Part shown: positions 25,559 to 33,859 of the stretch, in pieces
How positions within the stretch are numbered: position 1 is the first letter of the stretch
How the letters are laid out: each line of letters starts with the position of its first letter
NCBI GenBank assembly: GCA_019636675.1
Contig: JAHBXC010000001.1
Location: 124,001-188,000 of the forward strand
Source of the DNA: Phycisphaeraceae bacterium
GTDB lineage: Bacteria; Planctomycetota; Phycisphaerae; Phycisphaerales; UBA1924
DNA: 64,000 nt
Reading direction: 5' to 3'
Notes under the pieces: model-generated
What the model was told of the DNA's origin: nothing
Seen by the model: only the letters and a program-made list of their open reading frames with translations
Database searches by the model: none
Translations under genes and position numbers: made by a program

Positions 25559-26659
25559 TCAGCGCCGCCGTCGCACGCCGACGCTCAGGCCCCCGAGCAG
25601 AATCAACGCTGTCGGTCCCGGCGCGGGGATCGCCGCGGCCAGCCGCAGCGAGACATAGGTGCCGGTCGGACCTGAAGAACGAAGGTGCATACCCAGCTCG
25701 CCCCATTCCGTTGGCATATGGCTCTTGCCACCGAAATACAGCCGCCGTTGCTGGAGCTCCTGGACCTCGCTGTTCCAGCCCTCGGTCCACTCCGCGCCCC
25801 CGCCCGCCGAGTCCAGCAGGCCCCACGGGCTCTGCGTCTGCGCGTAGGCGCCAACATCCAGCGGCCGCAGCTGCCCCTCGGGCCACTGGAACCCGTCGCG
25901 ACCCGCGTTCGTCTCCCCGCCCAGCGCCGGGTCGCCGGGGACCGGCGCATCATCCGAGCCGTGGCCGTACAGCCAGTAGCCGCCCTGACCCTCGCCGTGG
26001 CGGTTGGGGTCGTAGTAGGTCGCCTTGGTCAGCTCGTCCTCCGAGGGGATCCAGAACCGCGAGCCCGGAGAACGCGTGTCCTGATCCGTCCAGTACGGCG
26101 CCCCCAGCGGGCCCACGGGGATGCGCACGAAGGTCGTGGTGTCGTACACGCCGGTCTCGAAGTCGGCGCTGGTGACCTCGCTCGGCCCCTTGGCCCCATG
26201 GTGCAGCCAGTTCACCATGCGCGCGAAGAACTGCCAGGTCGACGCGGCGGGCTGATTCGCGCGCGCCGCGTCGACGGTGTAGCGGGGCACGCCGCCGACG
26301 GGGCCGAGGTAGGTGATCGGGCTGTTCGCGCCGCCCGTGGTCGCGGACGCCGCCGTCATGTCTTGGCCGACGATGCCCGAGCGGAAGTTGGCGGGCATCA
26401 CCGGCGCGTAGGCGTTGAGGAAGCCGAGGTACTGACCCCAGGTGACCTCGGTGGTGGAGACCCGGTACTCGTAGTCAACACGCCCCACCGTGCGCGAGCC
26501 GAAGGTGACGGGCGCGTTGCCGGCATCGCCGATGGTGCTGAAGGTGTAGCCGTGCTCCTGCGTGAAGCGCAGGTGCTGGTTGTTGTGCACGCCTTGCGCA
26601 ACGACGAATGACGCACACGCGAGCACGCTCCCGACAGAAACACACGAACGGATCTTCAC
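25559..26659 (-). CDS. Secreted formylglycine-generating-enzyme-like (SUMF1/FGE) protein with PEP-CTERM-like tail
   Basis: 366 residues. Signal peptide (residues 1-21), then an FGE/SUMF1-type fold: YRVSTTEVTWGQYLGFLNAY, FWIPSEDELTKATYYDPNR and PWGLLDSAGGGAEWTEGW correspond to the conserved blocks, then a tail PAPGPTALILLGGLSVGVRRRR. The two active-site cysteines of true FGE are not evident (the mature protein appears Cys-free), so it is probably a non-catalytic lectin-like relative. The GTG start has GAGGAG upstream. Export plus the sorting tail suggest a surface location, shared with the P-domain proteins. Confidence 0.8.
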   Translation of the reverse strand: MKIRSCVSVGSVLACASFVVAQGVHNNQHLRFTQEHGYTFSTIGDAGNAPVTFGSRTVGRVDYEYRVSTTEVTWGQYLGFLNAYAPVMPANFRSGIVGQDMTAASATTGGANSPITYLGPVGGVPRYTVDAARANQPAASTWQFFARMVNWLHHGAKGPSEVTSADFETGVYDTTTFVRIPVGPLGAPYWTDQDTRSPGSRFWIPSEDELTKATYYDPNRHGEGQGGYWLYGHGSDDAPVPGDPALGGETNAGRDGFQWPEGQLRPLDVGAYAQTQSPWGLLDSAGGGAEWTEGWNSEVQELQQRRLYFGGKSHMPTEWGELGMHLRSSGPTGTYVSLRLAAAIPAPGPTALILLGGLSVGVRRRR

Positions 26660-26805
26660 GGCGACGCTCCTCGGAACGGAGTGACTCGATCAACGCGGCC
26701 CCCGACGGGCGCGTCCTGTGCAGCCACAATCTACCGGAAACGCTGCCACATTGGAAGGTCTGAGAACCGGAAAGTCGGAGAAATCCGAGACCTCGCTATC
26801 CGGCC

Positions 26806-26852
26806 CCCTCTCCTGTTCGGCGCAGCCGAATGGGAGAGGGCTGGGGTGAGGG
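26806..26852. repeat. REP-like palindromic element
   Basis: CCCTCTCC (26806-26813) pairs with GGAGAGGG (26833-26840); an inner stem TTCGGC/GCCGAA with loop GCA is separated from it by matching TG/TG internal loops, and CTGGGGTGAGGG follows. The CCCTCTCC...GGAGAGGGCTGGGGTGAGGG plan is that of a repeat found scattered between genes in many bacterial genomes. Confidence 0.65.
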
Positions 26853-26890
26853 CTACCCCTTCTTCGGGCTTCGCTCCTCAACCTCTGTCT

Positions 26891-26923
26891 TTCTCTTCTC
26901 TTCTCTTCTCTTCTCTTCTCTTC
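26891..26923. repeat. Pentanucleotide tandem repeat (TTCTC)6
   Basis: Six perfect TTCTC units plus TTC. It lies between genes and within a pyrimidine-rich strip beginning near 26882. Confidence 0.9.
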
Positions 26924-27094
26924 GGCGCACCGGGGCATTCCTGACCCGGGCTCTTTCTCTACCGTGGCTCGATCCCGCGCATGCATCATCATCTCAGCGG
27001 AATGCACGACGAACCGTGGCGCGGCCTGCGGCCGTACCACGCCACCGTTGAGGAAAGTTGACACCACACGCCGGGCGTCTCCGCGTTGAACCTC

Positions 27095-27739
27095 TTACAC
27101 CGTCGCCGCGCGCTGCTCGAGGGTCACCAGGTCGTCGCCGATCTCGCTGATCGCGCGGAACATGTCGCGGGCGGCGGCCACCATCGCGTCGCGTTCCACC
27201 TCGCTCACCGTCATCGCGTCGAACTCTTCCTTGTACACAGCCCACAGCGTCTTCTGGTTCTCGCCGTAGGGGTCGTAGTAGCGCGTGCCGGCGTCGCTCT
27301 CGAAGGCGTAGGTCTGGCGGATCGCCTTCGCGATGAACCGGCCCCCGTTGGTGCTGCCCTCGAGGACATAGTGCATGCCCAGCAGCGCCATCGGCTGCTC
27401 GGCGCGCGCCATCTCGATGGTGGTCATCAGGCGTTTGGCCGCCGGGAGGGGAGAGACCGTGCCGATGTCGACGCCCAGCGTGCGCAGGTCCTGCTCCAGA
27501 CGCTCCTGCTGGAAGCGCCCGTCCTGGATGATGCGCCCGACCGAGGGCTTCGAGGTGCGCAGCTCGCGCAGCGCGCTCTCGAGCGCGCGGTGCACACACA
27601 GCAGCTGCCCCAGCAGCGACGCGTACATCTCGCGCGACAGCTTGCCCTGGATCAGCCCGCGCTGGATCGGGTGCCCCTCGGCGTGCTTGTGCAGCTCCCA
27701 GGTGGAGTCCTTCAGGTGCTCGGTCAGCGTGCTCGTCAT
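27095..27739 (-). CDS. Haem oxygenase (biliverdin-producing)-like protein
   Basis: 214 residues, the usual size. The proximal haem ligand region is TWELHKHAEGHPIQRGL near the N-terminus (His in LHKHAE) and the distal helix has GMHYVLEGSTNGGRFIAKAI with the glycine-rich kink. It should open haem to biliverdin, iron and CO, or sense haem. The ATG at 27739 fits the family N-terminus; ATG 27766 adds nine residues. It is upstream of nothing obvious: the next minus-strand gene is over 400 nt away. Confidence 0.85.
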   Translation of the reverse strand: MTSTLTEHLKDSTWELHKHAEGHPIQRGLIQGKLSREMYASLLGQLLCVHRALESALRELRTSKPSVGRIIQDGRFQQERLEQDLRTLGVDIGTVSPLPAAKRLMTTIEMARAEQPMALLGMHYVLEGSTNGGRFIAKAIRQTYAFESDAGTRYYDPYGENQKTLWAVYKEEFDAMTVSEVERDAMVAAARDMFRAISEIGDDLVTLEQRAATV

Positions 27740-27800
27740 CGCGTGTGTCGCTCTCTCGTCGTGCATGGGAAATCGGTTCGCCCCCGCGGCGTCCCGGACT

Positions 27801-28001
27801 CTATCGCGCCGCCCAGAGCGCGATCACCCCGGGGATGATCAGCCACAGCAGGCCCTTGATGAAAAAGAACAGGAACCCGGCGACGCCGAACCGCGCGATC
27901 AGGCGCTTCCAGCGCGGGCCGGCGCCCGGGGCCGGCTCGGGCGTGGGATCCGGGTTGCTGGCCGCGTCGACAGACAGGACATTGTTGAGACTCATTCTCA
28001 T
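27801..28001 (-). CDS. Small single-TM membrane protein
   Basis: 66 residues, no known family. The first half is soluble and Pro-rich (NPDPTPEPAPGAGPRWKRL); a strongly hydrophobic helix (VAGFLFFFIKGLLWLIIPGVIALWAA) ends the protein. GGAG lies 4 nt before the first ATG (28001) and 10 nt before the second (27995). It lies just upstream of haem oxygenase on the same strand (61 nt), so the two may be co-transcribed. Confidence 0.6.
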   Translation of the reverse strand: MRMSLNNVLSVDAASNPDPTPEPAPGAGPRWKRLIARFGVAGFLFFFIKGLLWLIIPGVIALWAAR

Positions 28002-28103
28002 CTACTCCAGAATAGACCCCGCCCCGTGGGGCGTCGAGCAGAACGGCGCAATCCCCCGGCCCTCCATGACATCCCGGCGCGGCACGCCTTCACTGCGATC
28101 CCC

Positions 28104-28934
28104 GTGAACCTCTCCGTCGAGCCCAACCCGCATGTCCCCTACCGCCTCGTCATCGAGGCGAACGACTACCTCGTCGTCGACAAGCCGGCCGGCGTCTCCA
28201 CCCAGCCGGGCAAGGGCACCCTCACGAACTCGCTCCTCAACGGCGTTTTTCATCGCTTCGGCGCCCGCCTCCAGAACCTGGGCGAGTCGCGCGATTTCGG
28301 CCTGCTGCACCGTCTCGACAAGGACGCGTCGGGGCTCGTCCTCATCGCGCTGACCATCGACGCCTACCACGCGCTGCGGGGCCAGTTCGAGCGCCGCACG
28401 ATGGAAAAACGCTACTGGGCGCTGGTCGACGCCCGCCCCACCAAGCCCGCCGGCGTGGTCCGCAAGCCCATTCTCGAGGTCCAGGCGCGCGAGAAAACCG
28501 CGAAGATCCACCCGGCAGGCAAGCCCGCCGCGACGGCGTACCGCGTGATCGACTCCTCGCGCACCGCCTCGCTGCTGGAGTGCCGCATCGGGCCGGGGCG
28601 TCTGCACCAGATCCGCGTGCACCTGGCGTCGATCAAGTGCCCCATCCTCGGGGACCGTCGCTATGCGCCGCCGATCATCGCCGAGCGCGCGCGCCGGCTG
28701 GCCCTGCACGCGTTCCTCCTCGGCTTCGACGACCCGACCACAGGGGAACGCGTAGTGGCGACCTCGCCCTGGCCCAACGACCTCAGGAACGCCCTCCGGG
28801 CCGCCAAACTCAAGACGCCCAAGGCGGATCTGGAGCCGAACTCCACCCGATTGGTCGAACCGACCGATGAGGAGAGCCGAACAGAATCCGGGGGCGACGC
28901 CGACGAGCAAGCGGCCCGCCCTCCAACGCCCTGA
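28104..28934 (+). CDS. RluA-family 23S rRNA/tRNA pseudouridine synthase
   Basis: 276 residues. The catalytic Asp lies in LLHRLDKDASGLVLIA. Other family blocks are YLVVDKPAGVSTQPG, MEKRYWALVDARP and GRLHQIRVHLASIKCPILGD. No S4 domain is present at the N-terminus, so it resembles the short RluA/RluC-like or YlyB-less group; the RNA target is unclear. The ~40-residue acidic C-terminal tail is probably disordered. Start GTG 28104 chosen by family length; no clear Shine-Dalgarno. Confidence 0.88.
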   Translation: MNLSVEPNPHVPYRLVIEANDYLVVDKPAGVSTQPGKGTLTNSLLNGVFHRFGARLQNLGESRDFGLLHRLDKDASGLVLIALTIDAYHALRGQFERRTMEKRYWALVDARPTKPAGVVRKPILEVQAREKTAKIHPAGKPAATAYRVIDSSRTASLLECRIGPGRLHQIRVHLASIKCPILGDRRYAPPIIAERARRLALHAFLLGFDDPTTGERVVATSPWPNDLRNALRAAKLKTPKADLEPNSTRLVEPTDEESRTESGGDADEQAARPPTP

Positions 28935-29008
28935 AGGACACGGCCGGCGCGGACGCCGCCGCAGGGCAGACCGCTTGTGGCCGCAATGGAAGGCAAGGGA
29001 GGCCGGCC

Positions 29009-29827
29009 ATGCTCATTCTCGTCTGGACGCTCGCCGGGGTCGCGATCCTCGCCGCTGTCTGGTCAATCGTCTCAGCGGTTCGCGCCGCGCGCTCGCGATC
29101 CACAAAGATCACGCCCCTGGGCGCCTCGCTCGAGGGCGCGTCGGGCGATCGAATCCCCTTCCGCGACGAGATCACCCCCGCCGGCGTCGGCCTTCTCCCC
29201 GAGAACCCGCCCCCCGGCTCTCCCGTGCTGTCCGACTCGCTCCACGGCGAGCCCGTCGAGCCGTGGACCGGGCCCCAGCTCGACTCACTCCTCGACGAGT
29301 CTGACGCCGCCAGGCAGGGCTGGCCACGGCGTGTGATGACGCCCAACGGACCGATGGAGCTGACCTCGCCGCCCTTCAAGCTGCGCAACTCCATCATGAC
29401 CTGGCGCGAGCGCGCGTACGCGCGAGCGATCACGGCGCGCATGCCCTCGGGATATGTCCTCTGCCCCCAGCTCCGCCTCGACACGCTGCTCGTGCCCACG
29501 CGCCCCGACGAGCGCCCGGCCGACGACTGGCGCACCTGGCGCCAGCGCGTGCGCGTCCGCGCCATCGACTTCGTCGTCTGCCGCCTGCCCGACTGGGCGC
29601 CGGTGCTCGCGATCGAGATCGACCGCGGCAGCCCCGAAGCAACGCGCGACACGCAGGACAAGATGACCGTCGAAACCCTCGCCGAGGTCGGCCTCGCGCT
29701 CGTGCGCTGCTCGGGCTCGCCCGAGAAGGACTGGCCGATGATCGAGCCCTACGTCCCCGAGTTCGACGACATCGACGAGATGCCCCCCGGCGCCAGTCTC
29801 GACGACCGCCCGGCCGAGAGCGCGTGA
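29009..29827 (+). CDS. Membrane-anchored DUF2726 protein
   Basis: 272 residues. One N-terminal membrane helix (LVWTLAGVAILAAVWSIVSAV), then a ~90-residue linker, then a DUF2726 domain: RNSIMTWRERAYARAIT, GYVLCPQLRLDTLL, VRAIDFVVCRLPDWAPVLAIEID and AEVGLALVRCSG. The domain looks like a nuclease-fold (restriction-endonuclease-like) module, with Asp and Glu of IDFVV/AIEID in the right places, but activity is not shown for the family. Ends 3 nt from the convergent DWSG gene. Confidence 0.8.
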   Translation: MLILVWTLAGVAILAAVWSIVSAVRAARSRSTKITPLGASLEGASGDRIPFRDEITPAGVGLLPENPPPGSPVLSDSLHGEPVEPWTGPQLDSLLDESDAARQGWPRRVMTPNGPMELTSPPFKLRNSIMTWRERAYARAITARMPSGYVLCPQLRLDTLLVPTRPDERPADDWRTWRQRVRVRAIDFVVCRLPDWAPVLAIEIDRGSPEATRDTQDKMTVETLAEVGLALVRCSGSPEKDWPMIEPYVPEFDDIDEMPPGASLDDRPAESA

Positions 29828-29830
29828 GCG

Positions 29831-30730
29831 TCAGCGAACGCCGAGGATCCAGCCCTCGAGCGTGGCGGCGATCCGTCGGCTTTCGTTCGAGATCGAGCGC
29901 GAGGGCGACAGCATCTCGCAGACATCATCATCACTCGCGTCGAGCACAGCATCGCGCGTCGCGATGACCTGGCGCGCATCGTGGATGTGATGGTTGACGC
30001 CCGCCGCGCGATCGTTGAACAGCGACGGATAGATCTCGGTGAACACGATTGCATCCGAAGCGAGCGTCGATCGCATCTCGTCGCCCCATCCCGTCTCAAA
30101 CGGCCAGATTCTGGCGCGCGAAGCGATCTCCTCGTCGCGAAGCAGCCGCCCGATCGTGGCGAGCCCGAGCAGCGACTGGCTCCCCACGCTCCCTGCGCCC
30201 AGCAATTGCCATGCGCTCTTCGGCGACGCCCCCGCCGCGCGGCGCTGATGCTCCTCGACGACCCGGTACTCCCCGACCAACCGACCGAGCGGTTTCGTGG
30301 GCCTCATCGACCCGTTCGCCCGTGCGGGCGGACACCCCCAGAACGGCCCGTCGCCCCCGAACTTCGCGGCCAGTTCCTCGTTCAGCTCTCCCGCGATCGC
30401 GAAGCGGTTCGAGCGGTTCCGCGCATCATCGCTGATGCGACTCGCGAGCATCTCGCACAGCGCACGCCCGCTCGGCATCGTCGGCCCGCCGGTGTGGGAG
30501 GGGTATCCGAACGGAAAGTCGAAGCCGACGAGCGTGCGCACTGTCTCTTCGCGCAGCCTCTCGAGCAGCCATGTTTCCGATGCATGCCGCGTGCGAAAGT
30601 ATTGAGCACTCTCGCGCCGTGAACGCGTGCCGTCGGCAATCCAGATCGCGTCTTTACTCTCTCGCGCTCGGGAGGGCGCATTGCGCCCTGACCAATCGAT
30701 CATCACGACGCGCTTGAAGAGGGTGCTCAC
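29831..30730 (-). CDS. Uncharacterised DWSG-motif protein (possible DUF429/RNase H-like)
   Basis: 299 residues. It opens with VVMIDWSGRNAPSRARESKDAIWIAD, the DWS[AG]xxxP...(D)(S/A)IW start of a family often mislabelled as cobalamin or molybdopterin genes; I infer an RNase H-like fold with a metal-binding Asp. VGFDFPFGYP and the late FTEIYPSLF segments are typical too. No function is known. GTG 30730 overlaps the stop of the E2 gene by 4 nt (GTGA), so it is translated with the pyruvate dehydrogenase operon. Base composition is a little less GC-rich than the neighbours. Confidence 0.65.
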   Translation of the reverse strand: MSTLFKRVVMIDWSGRNAPSRARESKDAIWIADGTRSRRESAQYFRTRHASETWLLERLREETVRTLVGFDFPFGYPSHTGGPTMPSGRALCEMLASRISDDARNRSNRFAIAGELNEELAAKFGGDGPFWGCPPARANGSMRPTKPLGRLVGEYRVVEEHQRRAAGASPKSAWQLLGAGSVGSQSLLGLATIGRLLRDEEIASRARIWPFETGWGDEMRSTLASDAIVFTEIYPSLFNDRAAGVNHHIHDARQVIATRDAVLDASDDDVCEMLSPSRSISNESRRIAATLEGWILGVR

Positions 30731-32082
30731 ACCAGCAATGTAGCAGGCGCCTCCAGCATCCGCTTGACCGTCTGCAGATACTCCGCAGCCATCGCGCCGT
30801 CGATCACGCGGTGGTCGCTGCTCATCGTCATCTGCATCTCGTGCCCGACGACGATCTGGCCGTTGCGCACCACCGGCTTCTCCACCGCGGCCCCCACCGC
30901 CAGGATCGCGCTGTTGGGCGGGTTGATGATCGCCGTGAAGTGCTCCACGCCGTACATCCCGAGGTTCGAGATCGTGAAGGTCGAGCCGTCCATCTCCTCG
31001 ACGCTCAGCCCCTTCGCGCGGGCTTTGTCGGCCAGGCGCTTCGTCTCGGCCGAGAGTTGGCGCAGACCGGCGTGGTCCGCGTCGCGCAGGACGCCCACGA
31101 CCAGCCCGCCCCCACGCTCCATCGGCAGCGAGATCGCCACGCCGATGTTCACGCGGTCCTTGAGTTCGATCGACGCCGCGTCTTTGGTCTGCTTCCACGA
31201 CGCGTTGATGTGCGGGTGCTGGTGCATCGCCAGCGCGCACGCCCGGACGAGGAAGTCGTTCACGCTGAGCTTGACGCCCTGCGCCTTCAACTGCTCGTTC
31301 AACTGCGTGCGCAGCGTCAGCAGCGGGTCCATGTCGACCGCCATGGTGACCTGGTAGTGCGGGATCGTGGTCTTGCTCTCGACGAGACGGACCGCGATGG
31401 TGCGCCGCATGTTGGAGAGCGCGACCGATTTCGCCTCGAGCTTCGCGCCCACCGGCGGCATGCTCGGCGCAGGCGCGCCGCGATCGGCCTTCGAGGGCGA
31501 TGCCGCCGCGGGCGACTTCGCCGCCGCCTCGACATCCGCGCGCACGATGCGCCCGCTCGGCCCCGTGCCCTTCACCTCGGCCAGATCAACACCCATCTCC
31601 TCCGCGACCTTCTTCGCCAGCGGCGACGCGAAGATCCGCCCACCGGAGCCGGACCCGTGCGAATCTTCCCCGGAGTCATCGTCGACCACCGCCGTCGCCG
31701 CGCCGTTGCTCGACGCCTTCCCGTTCGACGACGCCACCTCGGCCCCCGCCTTCTTCTCCCCCCCACTCCCCTTCTTCTCCGCGCCCTCTGCGGTGGAACT
31801 CTTCTTCCCCCCGAAAGACGCCTTCACCTTGGCCGCGTCCTCGCCCTTGCCCGCGAGCACGACGATCACCTCGCCGATGCCGACATTGTCGCCCTCCTTC
31901 GCCGCCAGGGTCGCGACCGTGCCCTCGTCGAAGGACTCGAGTTCCATCGTCGCCTTGTCCGTCTCGATGTCCGCGAGGATCGTCCCCGGCTTGACCGGGT
32001 CACCCTCCTTCACATTCCACTTCACAACCGTCCCCTGCTGCATCGTGTCGGACAGTCGCGGCATCGTGACTTCAATCGGCAT
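30727..32082 (-). CDS. pdhC: Dihydrolipoamide acyltransferase (E2) of the pyruvate dehydrogenase complex
   Basis: 451 residues. One lipoyl domain (residues 1-80; lipoyl Lys in DIETDKATMELES), a flexible Lys/Ser/Gly-rich linker, a peripheral-subunit-binding domain (FASPLAKKVAEEMGVDLAEVKGTGPSGRI) and the catalytic acyltransferase domain ending in SSDHRVIDGAMAAEYL, which has the active-site His and Asp. It transfers acetyl from E1 to CoA in the cytoplasmic complex. It is the fifth gene of the operon; 38 nt after the 138-residue gene. Confidence 0.94.
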   Translation of the reverse strand: MPIEVTMPRLSDTMQQGTVVKWNVKEGDPVKPGTILADIETDKATMELESFDEGTVATLAAKEGDNVGIGEVIVVLAGKGEDAAKVKASFGGKKSSTAEGAEKKGSGGEKKAGAEVASSNGKASSNGAATAVVDDDSGEDSHGSGSGGRIFASPLAKKVAEEMGVDLAEVKGTGPSGRIVRADVEAAAKSPAAASPSKADRGAPAPSMPPVGAKLEAKSVALSNMRRTIAVRLVESKTTIPHYQVTMAVDMDPLLTLRTQLNEQLKAQGVKLSVNDFLVRACALAMHQHPHINASWKQTKDAASIELKDRVNIGVAISLPMERGGGLVVGVLRDADHAGLRQLSAETKRLADKARAKGLSVEEMDGSTFTISNLGMYGVEHFTAIINPPNSAILAVGAAVEKPVVRNGQIVVGHEMQMTMSSDHRVIDGAMAAEYLQTVKRMLEAPATLLV

Positions 32083-32120
32083 AGGTCTTCCTCGCTTCGT
32101 GAACCGCCTACAGGGTAGTC

Positions 32121-32537
32121 TTACTTCTCGGCATGAAGGGGCGCCGCGGATGCCCGTTCCGCGATGATCCAGCCGCCCAGACAGTAGCTTGTGCCAATCT
32201 CAAAGAACTTCAGGGGTGTCCCCCGCAGTATCTCGAGCAACTCGTCGAGTGACGCTGGCTGGTCATGCTTGAGGGGCACGACCCGGGGATCCAAAGTGTG
32301 GGCGATCCGATCCTCGAGTTCCTCAAGGGTTCGATCCCACGGATGCTCCACGATCTCGAACAGGATGTTCTCCACGCCTGGCGCATCGAATTCCACCGCA
32401 GCGACGCCCTCAAAGGTCAGCCGCGTGGGGCTTCCCGGCATTCCCCCGGGAGGATCAAGGTCAAGGAAGAGCTGCCGCGATGCGCATCGGTGCTCGTACC
32501 GCACCACACACCAGTCGTGGAAGTTGTGCGGCAGCAC
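32121..32537 (-). CDS. Hypothetical protein inside the pdh operon
   Basis: 138 residues, family not recognised. Starts LPHNFHDWCVVRYEHR and has a beta-rich first half (LFLDLDPPGG, RLTFEGVAAVEFDAPG) and a helical, acidic second half (RTLEELEDRIAHTLD), a plan seen in some immunity-like proteins, though I cannot assign it. The GTG start follows the pdhB stop with no gap (TGA-GTG). Codon use is more relaxed and visibly less GC-rich than the flanking pdh genes, so it may be a late insertion. Confidence 0.6.
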   Translation of the reverse strand: MLPHNFHDWCVVRYEHRCASRQLFLDLDPPGGMPGSPTRLTFEGVAAVEFDAPGVENILFEIVEHPWDRTLEELEDRIAHTLDPRVVPLKHDQPASLDELLEILRGTPLKFFEIGTSYCLGGWIIAERASAAPLHAEK

Positions 32538-33608
32538 TCACGCCTGCCCCAGCGTCTTCTTCACCGCAGCCACGATCTTTCCCTTGTGCGGCAGGAACGC
32601 CTGCTCCAGCCGCTTGCTGTACGGCGCAGGCACATCGTCGCTGTTCACGCGCACCGGCTGGGCGTCCAGCCAGTCGAACCCGCGCTCGATCACCTGGGTG
32701 ATGACCTCGCTCGCGACGCTCGAGAAGGGCCACGACTGGTCCACCACCACGAGCCGGTTGGTCTTCTTCACGCTCTTCAGCACCGACTCGATGTCCAGCG
32801 GGCGGATCGTGCGCATGTCGAGGATGTCGCACTCGATCCCCTCCTCGCGCAGTTCCTTGTCCGCCTCCAGGCAGAAGTTCACCGGGCGCCCGAACGACAC
32901 GATCGTGCACGCGTCGCCCTCGGCGCGCAGCGCCGCCTTCCCGAAGGGGATGTAGTACTCCTCCTCGGGCACATGGCCCTTGTCGCCCAGCATGCGCTCG
33001 GACTCGAGGAAGAACACCGGGTCGTTGTCGATGATCGCGGTCTTGAGCAGGCCCTTCGCGTCGTACGGGTTGCTGGGGATCGCGATCTTCACGCCCGGGA
33101 CATTCGCGTAGAGCCCCTCGACGCACCAGGAGTGCGTCGAGCCGAGTTGCCCGCCGGCGCCGTCGTTGCCCCGGAAGACGACCGGGCAGCCGAACTGCCC
33201 GCCGCTCATGTAGAGCATCTTCGGCGCGTTGTTCAGGATCTGGTCCGCCGCGACGAGGGAGAACGACCACGACATGAACTCGACGATGGGGCGCAGCCCG
33301 CGCATCGCGGCGCCGATCGCCATCCCGGCAAAGCCGTTCTCGCTGATGGGCGTGTCGATGATGCGCTTCTCGCCGAACTCCTCGAGCATCCCCTGGCTGA
33401 CCTTGTACGCGCCCTGGTACTGCGCGACCTCCTCGCCCAGCAGGTGCACGCGCGGGTCGCGCCGCATCTCTTCGCTCATCGCCTCGCGCAGCGCCTCGCG
33501 GAACTGGATGACGCGGTCGCCGTCGCGCGAAGGCAGCGGTTTGTCGAAGTCCGGCTCGAACGACCAGCGGTTGTAGAGAGTGGCGTCGGGCTCAACGAAG
33601 GTGGTCAT
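32538..33608 (-). CDS. pdhB: Pyruvate dehydrogenase E1 component, beta subunit
   Basis: 356 residues. Family blocks: LLGEEVAQYQGAYKVSQGM, RIIDTPISENGFAGMAIGAAM, PVVFRGNDGAGGQLGSTHS and a C-terminal transketolase-like half (DILDMRTIRPLDIESVLKS). The beta subunit completes the thiamine-diphosphate site with E1 alpha. The YNRWSFEPDFDKPLP region adds about 20 residues at the N-terminus compared with common homologues. ATG 33608 overlaps the stop of the 72-residue gene by 4 nt. Confidence 0.94.
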   Translation of the reverse strand: MTTFVEPDATLYNRWSFEPDFDKPLPSRDGDRVIQFREALREAMSEEMRRDPRVHLLGEEVAQYQGAYKVSQGMLEEFGEKRIIDTPISENGFAGMAIGAAMRGLRPIVEFMSWSFSLVAADQILNNAPKMLYMSGGQFGCPVVFRGNDGAGGQLGSTHSWCVEGLYANVPGVKIAIPSNPYDAKGLLKTAIIDNDPVFFLESERMLGDKGHVPEEEYYIPFGKAALRAEGDACTIVSFGRPVNFCLEADKELREEGIECDILDMRTIRPLDIESVLKSVKKTNRLVVVDQSWPFSSVASEVITQVIERGFDWLDAQPVRVNSDDVPAPYSKRLEQAFLPHKGKIVAAVKKTLGQA

Positions 33609-33823
33609 GCGTTTGACTCAGAGGGATTGGTGTCGGTGGGTTGCTGCTGCTGCTTCTGCTGTTCCTGACGCTGCCTCTCTCGCTCCGCCACGCCCCAGGA
33701 CCCCGAGATCACCGGCTTGGTGTACACCCGGTCGACCTTGCCCGGCTTTGCGAGCACGATCCCGATCACGCGCACCGCGGCGACCCCGATGGCGAGCACG
33801 ATGATGGGGATGAGGAGTTCCAT
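33605..33823 (-). CDS. Small single-TM protein between pdhA and pdhB
   Basis: 72 residues: a hydrophobic N-terminal helix (LLIPIIVLAIGVAAVRVIGIVLA), then a basic and Gln-rich tail (ERERQRQEQQKQQQQ). No known family. GGAGG lies about 11 nt before ATG 33823 and the stop overlaps pdhB. It could tether the complex to the membrane, but this is only inference from its position. Confidence 0.6.
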   Translation of the reverse strand: MELLIPIIVLAIGVAAVRVIGIVLAKPGKVDRVYTKPVISGSWGVAERERQRQEQQKQQQQPTDTNPSESNA

Positions 33824-33859
33824 TCAATCAATCCTCCAGCGAGGCGATCCGGAGCGATC

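Larger units (their letters stand above)
26660..27094. other. 435-bp intergenic region with repeat elements
   Basis: Holds the promoter side of the FGE-like gene, a REP-like palindrome and a pentanucleotide array (both listed). I see no gene; the short open frames here are low-complexity or repeat-derived. Confidence 0.6.

Noticed and set aside
26889..26925. Phase-variable contingency locus within a gene
   Set aside because: The TTCTC array lies between genes and not in a supported reading frame.
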